NCBI GenBank assembly: GCA_019677205.1
Contig: JAAMXY010001816.1
Location: forward strand, 1 to 27,884
Source: Pinguiococcus pyrenoidosus
Lineage: Eukaryota > Sar > Pinguiophyceae > Pinguiochrysidales > Pinguiochrysidaceae
Length of the DNA: 27,884 nucleotides
Direction of reading: 5' to 3'
Below are positions 10,560 to 18,185 of this stretch, in pieces. A program made the position numbers and the translations under genes. Position 1 is the first letter of the stretch. Each line of letters begins with the position of its first letter. Under the pieces are notes generated by a model, which searched no databases, was not told where the DNA came from, and was given only the letters and a program-made list of their open reading frames with translations.

Positions 10560-13500
10560 ATGCGCAGCTTCGGCGCTTTTCTCTGTCTATGGCTGAGCGA
10601 CGCTGTTGAGCAGCGCGTCATCCGCCGGACTTGCACTTGCCTTCGCCACCTGGAGCTCGGCGACAACTTGGGCCCGTTTGTGCAGAGGAGACTTCGGACG
10701 ACCCTGCGAGGCTTCTACACCAAGGACTATGGCCCCAGCTTGGGGCACTGCAACGAAGACTGCAGCAAGACGGCAGCCGAAGCGCTCGTCTTGGATGTTT
10801 ACATGGGCAATGTGTCGACCGACGACCTGCCTCGAGAGCTGCGGACAGCAGCTTGGACAATCAACGGCCTCTGGGGCCTGGAAGGGGCCACCACCAACGC
10901 CACCGAGCCGAAGGGTTCTGCCGCCGAAAACTACGTCATGGCGTCGGCAGTGCTGGTCCCTGGAGGGAAGGAGATCGCGCTCTTCACGGACGGGCTGCCA
11001 GCACTGCACGGTCCGCCCAGGCGCGTCTACGTTGGAGAAGGATATGGGGACCGGACGCCAGGCATTGCACTGGGGGCGGTCTACGGCGCGTACAAGCTCT
11101 TGGAGAAGCTGGGCTTTGCGTTTTTGCATCCGCTGGATGGTCCGCTTCGGCCCCTGAGGGCCCCCCTCTACGAGACGTTGCTCACTGAGGGTATCCGGAT
11201 TGACGGGCCTCGGTGGCCGATACGTGGCATGCACTACCACACGCAGCATCCCCTGGAATTGACCGACGTTCTGCAGGGGCTGGACATTCCGATGGGCTGC
11301 TCAGCGAGTTGCGTGAACGGCACAGAGACGCGACCAGGGAGGATCGGAATGCCCTGCGTCCCCTGCGTGGAGGCTTTTGAGGCGATGCTTCCAAAGGTGG
11401 AGCTTTGGTTTGAGTGGTGCGCCGCATCCTTCCTGAACCGGGTGCAGTGGATTCTGCTGGCCACAAGTCGTATGGGGGACTTTGTCGACTCCGAGCTCCG
11501 GCAGCAACGGCTGCGCCGCATCTGCGGGATCGCGCACACGTTTGGGCTCGCCTGCGGCGCAGTGGTGCCCATCGCTGACATGCAGCAGCACGGTTGGTAC
11601 ATGGTCAACACGTTCTGGAAACCAGACGTGATGAAGTCGGCAATCGAGAGGAGGGTCGATTGGGTCGCGCAAGCGGGCTTTGACTTCATATCGACGGAGA
11701 ACGGCCTGAGTGAGTTCACGCACCCCGATGACGGCGTCATGTTGAATCTGTTGGACATTTTCACCAACTACGCCGCCGGTACGCACGGGATGGAGCCGAG
11801 CATCAAGGTGCACTGTAGCACCGGACAGTACAGTGAGCGCTTCCACGATCCACGGCCCGGGCGACAGGGCAAGTTAAACTTCAACTTCTTGCCGACCAAA
11901 GCGGACCGTCGCCTCGTCGTCATGCCACACACCGTCCAGCCGTTCGCGCTGGACGACATGGCGCCGATCTACGGGAACCTCAACTTCAGCGACATCCTCG
12001 AGTACACCATCTACGAAATGCTGGAGGGCAAGCGGGCGGTCATCTGGTACGGCGAATCCGCCTACTGGGTCAGCGTCGACGTGGACGTGCCGCTTTTCTT
12101 GCCGGTGTATGCGGACCGTCGTGTGCATGACCTGCGCCTGCTGTCAACGTTTGAGCACACGGATCCTCGGCAGCCACCGTTTCCGGATTGGACAGACGCC
12201 GAGCACAAGCTGAGATCTGAGAGGCACCGTGGCAGAGAGGCCTACAAGCATACCCCCATGCACGGACAAGTGACCTTCAGCAGCGGCTGGGAATGGGGGT
12301 ACTACGTCAACGACCTCGCCGCTGCCCTTGCATCGTGGAATCCCGTCAACGGCGCGCCGGATGACCGGGCGGCGTTGAGCTCGGTCTTGTCATCCAGATT
12401 CCAGGCGGCGTTCGGCAGCGACATTGGCACCGAAATAGTGGATTGGATAGCGAGGGTCGCCAGTGAGCAGGTGGGCCTGCTCATCTACACGGCTCAGTCC
12501 TTCGGGAACTCCTCGACGGCCAAGGACGCTGCGAAGGATGGCCCGAAGCATGGGGCCGCGTTTGTCAAAACAGACGCGGACACGATAACGATGATTCCCA
12601 AGGAGGCCGAGCACGCGCTGAACCGCGATGAAGTGCACAGCCTGTTCTTGGAGCTGGACAAGCAGAAGAATGGTCTCTTGACGTACAAGGAGATCAAGGA
12701 GGGCATGGCAAGCCTGCGCCGCGCCGGGATGATCGACAAGCGGCTGTGGGCATCCGAGCTGCTCGCCGGAGCGGACGCGGATGAGAATGAGACCGTCGAT
12801 GAGGAGGAGTTTTGGATCATGCTCTCCATGCCCCGGTCTGCCGAGACGGGCAGCAGTCCGACGAGAGAGCACAGCGATGCTCTGTTTCGGCAGCTAGACC
12901 GCGGCTACTTCACTTCGAATGCGAGGCAGAAGCGAGCCGCTGTTTCTGATGAGCCCCATGGCGGCGAAGGTGTCTGCAGGGCCGGCACAGAGCTGGTGGC
13001 TACAGGCTGCGTTGGCGACGGCGATGGCGATGGCGATGGCGATGGCGACAACGCTTCCGAAAGGGAAAGGTCCTGGAGCTTCTCCTCCGCGTTGCTCGGC
13101 GTCTCTGGGGATGGCTTACTTCACTATGCCGAGCTCCGCGCGGGCATGCACACACTCAGGAAGGCCGGTCACGTGTCGCCCCGCTGGTGGGCTTCCCAGC
13201 TGCTCCGATGGGCGGACAAGAATCAAGATGGGGCGATTGACAAGGACGAGTTCTTCCAGATTCTCACGCCCGAGCCAGATCCCATCAAGCTGATGGGCCT
13301 CGCGTATCTCAGCGGATTCGACACCTGGGCCGAGCTTCCCAGGTACCTGGGCGTGCACATGACGCAAGGGACCAAGGTGATGCCCACGGACTGGACCGAC
13401 GACATGTACCGCTACGTGCTTCTCATGCTGGAGAAGCTCCACTCCGCTTCGCAGTCGTGGGTGGCGCGCTTCCAGGGCCGCGTACTCGAGCCGTTCGAGG

Positions 13501-14147
13501 CCCTCTGCGACGAGTCGGTCTGCCTGGCCGACGTGCATGTCGACGAGGCGCACCATGATCACCCGAGCATCGACGCCATGGCCAGCTTGAGTCACATTCT
13601 GGATTCCGCCGCAGGGTCGGATCGCTGCGCCTCGCAGCGCAGATACATAGCGGAGCTTTTCGCGAGCGCCTACATCACCCAGCTCAGGTCAGAGCACGTG
13701 CTCCTCATCTACAAGGCGCTGGCACCCAAGGTTGCGGAGGAGACTAGGGCAGCCTTGCTGAGAGAGGGGCGCGCTGTTATAGAAAAGGCCCAGAAAGTCG
13801 TGAACTTGCTCGAACGATACGTCTACCGCGTGCCGGTGTCGAGGATCGCGTCTTGGCGAGGCAGCCCTGATCCAACGGCGTACAGATTCGGCTACTTATG
13901 GGCTGTTCACAGCATGTACTTCTGGTGGAGAGATCAAGGTCGGGCAGAGGGGCGATCAGCGGAGGCGAGGCGATCCCCATGCTACCTGAACCGAATGGAC
14001 CCCAGCGAGCTGGCCTTGGGACTTGATAGGTCGCTGCTGGAGCGCTTCAAGGGGATCATGAACACCATGCCGAGGCTCGCAGGTCTGGAACTTCAAGACT
14101 GCTTGGCTCCACCGTCGGATGGATTCAAGTTCCCAGAAGATCTATAG
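10560..14147 (+). CDS. Secreted glycosidase-like protein with an inserted EF-hand cassette
   Basis: A single 1195-codon frame. A short hydrophobic start (MRSFGAFLCLWLSDA) may be a signal peptide. Residues about 80-210 resemble the N-terminal alpha/beta domain that precedes the barrel in GH20/GH67-type glycosidases (LGAVYGAYKLLEKLGFAFLHPL). A TIM-barrel-like region follows from about 215 to 640 (PRWPIRGMHYHTQHPLEL, FDFISTENGLSEF, RLVVMPHTV, AVIWYGESAYW, FSSGWEWGYYVND). EF-hand loops then occur at residues 700-711 (DKQKNGLLTYKE), 739-750 (DADENETVDEEE), 780 split to 848-858, and 886-897 (DKNQDGAIDKDE). A helical C-terminal part with Cys pairs completes it (about 905-1195). The family is tentative: I see the fold-like pattern but cannot name substrate or catalytic acids. 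The EF-hands suggest Ca2+ dependence. No intron was needed, in contrast to most neighbours. Confidence 0.6.
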   Translation: MRSFGAFLCLWLSDAVEQRVIRRTCTCLRHLELGDNLGPFVQRRLRTTLRGFYTKDYGPSLGHCNEDCSKTAAEALVLDVYMGNVSTDDLPRELRTAAWTINGLWGLEGATTNATEPKGSAAENYVMASAVLVPGGKEIALFTDGLPALHGPPRRVYVGEGYGDRTPGIALGAVYGAYKLLEKLGFAFLHPLDGPLRPLRAPLYETLLTEGIRIDGPRWPIRGMHYHTQHPLELTDVLQGLDIPMGCSASCVNGTETRPGRIGMPCVPCVEAFEAMLPKVELWFEWCAASFLNRVQWILLATSRMGDFVDSELRQQRLRRICGIAHTFGLACGAVVPIADMQQHGWYMVNTFWKPDVMKSAIERRVDWVAQAGFDFISTENGLSEFTHPDDGVMLNLLDIFTNYAAGTHGMEPSIKVHCSTGQYSERFHDPRPGRQGKLNFNFLPTKADRRLVVMPHTVQPFALDDMAPIYGNLNFSDILEYTIYEMLEGKRAVIWYGESAYWVSVDVDVPLFLPVYADRRVHDLRLLSTFEHTDPRQPPFPDWTDAEHKLRSERHRGREAYKHTPMHGQVTFSSGWEWGYYVNDLAAALASWNPVNGAPDDRAALSSVLSSRFQAAFGSDIGTEIVDWIARVASEQVGLLIYTAQSFGNSSTAKDAAKDGPKHGAAFVKTDADTITMIPKEAEHALNRDEVHSLFLELDKQKNGLLTYKEIKEGMASLRRAGMIDKRLWASELLAGADADENETVDEEEFWIMLSMPRSAETGSSPTREHSDALFRQLDRGYFTSNARQKRAAVSDEPHGGEGVCRAGTELVATGCVGDGDGDGDGDGDNASERERSWSFSSALLGVSGDGLLHYAELRAGMHTLRKAGHVSPRWWASQLLRWADKNQDGAIDKDEFFQILTPEPDPIKLMGLAYLSGFDTWAELPRYLGVHMTQGTKVMPTDWTDDMYRYVLLMLEKLHSASQSWVARFQGRVLEPFEALCDESVCLADVHVDEAHHDHPSIDAMASLSHILDSAAGSDRCASQRRYIAELFASAYITQLRSEHVLLIYKALAPKVAEETRAALLREGRAVIEKAQKVVNLLERYVYRVPVSRIASWRGSPDPTAYRFGYLWAVHSMYFWWRDQGRAEGRSAEARRSPCYLNRMDPSELALGLDRSLLERFKGIMNTMPRLAGLELQDCLAPPSDGFKFPEDL
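12900..13100 (+). other. 201-bp in-frame insert splitting the third EF-hand loop
   Basis: Codons 781-847 interrupt an EF-hand between loop position 1 (Asp780) and position 2 (Val848). Removing exactly these 67 codons restores a canonical 12-residue loop, DVSGDGLLHYAE, and a 39-residue spacing to the next loop, the same as between the first two EF-hands. The insert has no GT...AG ends at this junction. It includes six GGCGA(C/T) hexamers at 13014-13049, encoding a (Gly-Asp)n tract. It is either a translated insertion or an unusual intron. Confidence 0.6.
13014..13049 (+). repeat. Hexanucleotide repeat (GGCGAT/C)6
   Basis: Six tandem hexamers encoding alternating Gly-Asp within the insert of the EF-hand protein. 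The Asp-rich product could itself bind cations, but repeat slippage is explanation enough. Confidence 0.9.
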
Positions 14148-14249
14148 CTTGTCGGCGTCGGCCTAGACTGCTCACTGTGGACGGCCCCCTCTGTTGTAGT
14201 GCGATGTGGGGTGATTGTGCGCCGCAATTTAGCTTGTGAAACCTCATGA

Positions 14250-14304
14250 GATCTTGTGAGGATCTTGTGAGGATCTTGTGAGGATCTTGTGAGGATCTTG
14301 TGAG
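14250..14304. repeat. 11-bp tandem repeat (GATCTTGTGAG)5
   Basis: Five perfect copies between the convergent 3' ends of the EF-hand protein (stop at 14147) and the adenylyltransferase (stop at 14369). The 219-bp space is otherwise featureless. The frame on the - strand across it is kept open by the repeat and is not a gene. Confidence 0.95.
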
Positions 14305-14366
14305 GATCCGCTGGTGCGCCCCTCGATCTAGTAGAGATCAGGCGCCAATCTCTAGATGGAAGCACC

Positions 14367-15384
14367 TTACTTTCCTCGCGCCGGCTGTACCCAACGATAC
14401 ACAAAAATGGCCGCGACTGACATCCCTAGCACGCCTGCGGCATACCGCCAATAGTGTGCCCTTCTCCTGTGCAGCCGCTGCCTCCCAATGCTGTAGAGGT
14501 GATGTCTCAGTATGTAGTCTAAGACCTCCTTGCGGAGGTTCTTCTGCAAAAAGTCCAAGTCGAGGCTGTCGCGAATCGCCGTCGAGGAGATGTCCGTGAG
14601 GTGCTTGCTGTCCAGGAATGTGTCCTGACAGCGTCCCTGGGCATACAGGGTCGCGTCGTCGGATCCTCTCCGAAAGACAACAAAGCTCAGCCGCCGGAGC
14701 AGCTCCTCTGCCGATTTGGCAGTCGAGTCAGCGTCCCTCCAAGCATTGCAACTCCACCTTCCCAACGCTTCCGCACCTGAACGCCTCCACTTTCCTGACA
14801 CCAAGTCTCTGTAGGTGTCCGCCCCCATGAGGAAGGAGAAGCTGGGGCCCAGACGAAACTGTCAGCGCGTCGTCGCGCCCGTCCGACGAGGCAGGCTCCC
14901 GCACCTTTTCTCGGGATGCCTCTCGGAGAGGTAGTCGAGCACGTCGGCAGTGCCAACCCGGAGACTTCGCGCGCTCTGACGCTTGGCCATGTAAACGTCC
15001 TTCTCCACGCCTAATACGCGCACCACGCAGCTCTCGGTACTCAGGTGCTCGAAGTTTCGCCTGCACAGCTCCATCTGGGAATCGTCGCTTTAGCCCTGAA
15101 CACCGCAGAATTCGGCAGAATTCAGCACTCACCCGATGAGAAAAGGACGCCAGCACCTTCCTCTTCGCATCGAACATGTGCGCATAGACTATACGCGCGC
15201 GCAACGCTCAGGAAAGCGCCCTCTCCGACGTTTGGCGCACTTTCGACCCACCTGGAAGAATCCAGACCTCGCTGAATTGGCCGGTGTCGCGCGCTTCCAC
15301 CACCATACCGGCGTGCCCACCAAGCCCGGTGGGCGGATTCCCGGACAGGCCAAAGATGAGCACTCTCGGGCGCTGTGGCGCCAT
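14367..15384 (-). CDS. NMNAT: Nicotinate/nicotinamide-nucleotide adenylyltransferase with C-terminal membrane anchor
   Basis: Five exons on the - strand: 15384-15252, 15188-15133, 15074-14905, 14841-14777, 14707-14367; four GT-AG introns of 57-69 nt, all phases joining to 254 residues. The enzyme transfers AMP from ATP to NMN or NaMN, making NAD or deamido-NAD. Motifs: nucleotide-binding LIFGLSGNPPTGLGGHAGMV at the N-terminus, EVWILPVYAHMFDAKRKVLASFSHR across the first splice, FSFLMGADTYRDLV rebuilt by the third splice, and the second ATP motif DISSTAIRDSL near residue 185. The catalytic domain ends near LRHHLYSIGRQRLHRRR; then a hydrophobic helix (about residues 230-248, YAAGVLGMSVAAIFVYRWV) and a short tail ending PARGK follow. 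That pattern suggests a tail-anchored protein facing the cytosol. It shares a 153-bp divergent promoter with the hydroxylase-glycosyltransferase. Confidence 0.9.
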
Positions 15385-15537
15385 GTTGCCCCCAAAGTGT
15401 TCCCAATTTCGCTCCGTCGCTCGTCCGCGTCTGAAACTGTCCCCCGTATTTCGCTGTCCAATGGCAAAATAGAGCGACAAGTGACAGACGCGGAAAACGA
15501 GAGGAGAGGTAAAGATCCGCCACACGGCGCCACAGCC
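15385..15537. promoter_or_regulatory. Compact divergent promoter, NMNAT / PhyA-Gnt1 fusion
   Basis: Only 153 bp separate the two start codons, the shortest divergent spacing in the window. A CCAAT box (TCCAATGG) lies at 15457-15464, close to the middle. No TATA box is visible. The shared space makes co-regulation of the two genes likely but not certain. Confidence 0.45.
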
Positions 15538-17899
15538 ATGAGTGATCTCCCGTCCAGGACCCAGCAGCTGATCCTGGCCTTCGTGGGCCCACCGGAGGCC
15601 TCGCAGCCGGCGGCGGCGGTGAAAGAGGCGCGACGTGACGAGAAGAAGGACGATAAGAGCTGTGGTGTCCGGAGCGCCACGCCGATCTTGTCTCCAGCGG
15701 ACTACGTCCTTCTGCGCAGTGGCCAGGCGGAGGCGGTGGTGCTTCGGGACGCCTTTCTGGGTCAAAGCAGTGCGGATGGGATCCACCGGCAACTCCAGCT
15801 CTTGCGCTCTACCGGCAAACTGCGCAAAGCAAGGATGGGCAGAGGGCTCGGCCGGTGGAATGAGGTCCGTACAGCGTTCCTTTCCTGGTGTGCTCGGCGG
15901 AGAAGATGTTCTGGATCTTGCGCTTCTAGGACATCTTAAACATTGACGTATCTACGCTGCCAGGAAAGCGCCAGAGGGGATCTGATGTGCTTCAGCAGCG
16001 AGCTCGGCGCGGAGCAGGGCAGATTCTTAGAACCCCTGCGGACGAAGGTCAAGCAGCTGGTCCGGGAGCTCCAGCGAGAGGTGCACCGAGGCAGCGAGCG
16101 TGGGAGAATGAAGCTTCAGGACGACTTGAGCATGCAGATCGCGTGCTATCCCGGCGACGGAGCGCGCTATGTTCGCCACCGAGATAGCTACTCCTGTGAG
16201 TGCTGGACGCCGTCTCTTTGACCTCACTGGCCATCTCTTACTCCTCTCTGCGTACCTTGACTTCTTGTCCCTTTCTTCTCTTGACCTGTCACCGATAGCC
16301 CCTCTGAAGGAGACGGCGAGGATCTACACTGCGATTTACTACGTCAATCCGGAGTACGACGCTGAGGGGCACGGAGGCGCCCTTCGATTCCACTTTGATG
16401 ACGAGGACGGGGACGAGAGGACGTGGGACGTGCAGCCCGTGATGGACAGATTGGTTCTGTTCCGCTCGGATCTTGCCGAGCACTCGGTGCAGCCGGCGTT
16501 TGCGGAGCGGTGGGCCATCACGTGCTGGGTGTACGCGAGATTCGACGCCGGTCCTTCCGAACCGGGAGAATCCACCGCGCTTCCTCTTCCACCGGAGCGG
16601 TACGCCAGCCCAGCTAGACCCCTGCAGCTGCAGAGCAATGAACTCCAGGAGGCAGGGGAGGACAGCATTTTCGTCAGCATCGTGTCGTACCGAGACTCGG
16701 AGACGTGGCCGACGATCGAGGACATGTATCACACGGCGGCCTTTCCGCGTCGCGTTCACGTCGGGATCGTGTGGCAGATTCGCGAGCATGGCGAGGACGA
16801 AGGGATCCTCCGAATCGGGAGGCGGGTCTGCAAGTCGCTCCCGCAGGGCTGCGAAGCCAACATTCGAAGCCTATCAGTCCACCCCGAGGCGGCCGCAGGC
16901 CCGGTTCCCGCTCGGGCGGCGGCGCAGACTAGTTTGTACGGGGGGGAGCGGTACTACCTTCAGATTGATTCACACATGCGATTCCGGCCGAACTGGGATG
17001 CGTTCCTGGTCGAGCAACTAAAGGCCTGTGGATCCGCCAAGCCGATTTTGACCGCCTATCCGGCACCGTACGACCACCCGTACGCAAGTGGTGGAGCGGT
17101 TCTCGAGACCCGTCCAACGCTCTTAGTTCCCTCCCATTTTGATCAGAATGGCCTACTGCGCCAGAGAGGCCGCCTTTTGAAAGAGACAAGGCGCACGCCC
17201 ATTCGCTCTCCGCTCTGGGCAGCAGGCTTCAGCTTCAGCTCTGCGCAGCTCTTGAGAGAAGTGCCCTACGATGAGTCCCTCGCCCAGCTGTTCTTCGGTG
17301 CGTATTTTGGCAAGACAAACGAAAAGGCGCCGGAAAGACTGGACGCAATGGATGCGATGGATGCGTTTGGTGCGATGGATGCGATGGATGCTTACGCTCA
17401 CGTCGTCTGTGCTTCAGGGGAAGAGATGTCGATCGCGATTCGAGCCTTTACGCATGGATGGGACTTCTTCGCGCCGGGCGAGCAGGTCTTGTACCACCTC
17501 TGGAAGCGCGACCGGCCCACGTTCTGGGAGCAAAACCGTGCCAATCGACAATCCAGCAATCCTCCGACACGAAACGAGACATCCTCGTCGCGTGTGGGAA
17601 AGTACAATCTGAGCTCACTGCTCCGCACGGGAGAGTGTGCGAGTCGTCAGGAAGCGCACGCGCGCAGCGTAGCGAAAGTCCTGCAGCTGCTTGAAGCCAC
17701 CAATGGCGCAGAGGAAGAAGACACCCTGCAAGGGGCGCATCTGCTTGGCATCGCGAGGGCCCGAAGCGACTTTTTCCAGTCCATCGGCGTGGATGCAGAG
17801 GCCAGAACTGTGTTGCACGAGGCCGAGCACGGAGGTCAGAGGCCGGACGCCTTCGCATCGAACGGCCTACGCTCTTGCCTAGAAGCGATTGCGGCCTGA
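15538..17899 (+). CDS. Fused prolyl 4-hydroxylase (PhyA/EGLN-type) and GT60 GlcNAc-transferase (Gnt1-type)
   Basis: Four exons: 15538-15864, 15964-16195, 16299-17297, 17418-17899; GT-AG introns of 99, 103 and 120 nt; 679 residues. N-terminal half: a 2-oxoglutarate/Fe(II) prolyl hydroxylase with RGDLMCF, QIACYPGDGARYVRHRDS, the iron ligands H181, D183 and H248, and 2OG-binding R257 (FAERWAIT). The H-x-D and His-to-Arg spacing of nine match PHD2/EGLN enzymes. C-terminal half, from about residue 307: a GT60 polypeptide GlcNAc-transferase (IFVSIVSYRD, GERYYLQIDSHMRF with D410 and H412, WAAGFSFS, FFGEEMSIAIRAFTHGWDFFAP, RPTFWE). In Dictyostelium and Toxoplasma, separate PhyA and Gnt1 hydroxylate Skp1 and cap the hydroxyproline with GlcNAc; here both lie in one chain, with no stop or promoter-like gap between. 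No signal peptide is seen, fitting a cytosolic or nuclear role. Skp1 as target is inferred. Confidence 0.9.
17298..17417 (+). other. Stop-free 120-nt intron with a minisatellite in the GT60 domain
   Basis: Donor G|GTGCGT and acceptor CTTCAG|GG. Its length is a multiple of three and its frame lacks stops, so it can be mistaken for exon. Splicing rebuilds FFGEEM, the conserved GEE segment of Gnt1 enzymes; retention would put 40 residues containing repeated Ala-Met-Asp in its middle. A 9-bp ATGGATGCG-type repeat spans about 17342-17392. Confidence 0.7.
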
Positions 17900-18185
17900 G
17901 TCTTTGAATAGGGTAGATAAGAAGCATCGCGTGATGGCTTGCCGACGCACGCTTGCCTACGTGGTTCGCGCTCGAGTGGCCCAACTCTCGTTCCTCAACA
18001 TCAGGCCTACTGGACGGCTCGGCGCAACTCCTCCTTCTCCGTGAGGATCCGCAGCATCGCGGTGGCTTTGGTCCAACGTAACGTCATCTCCGAACACCAG
18101 AGCGGCTTCGCTGGGAGCTTCCAGACTGGGCTTCATCCCCTGCTGTCGCTCCGAGGGACTCCCGGAGTCTCCGACCCGCGGCTCG

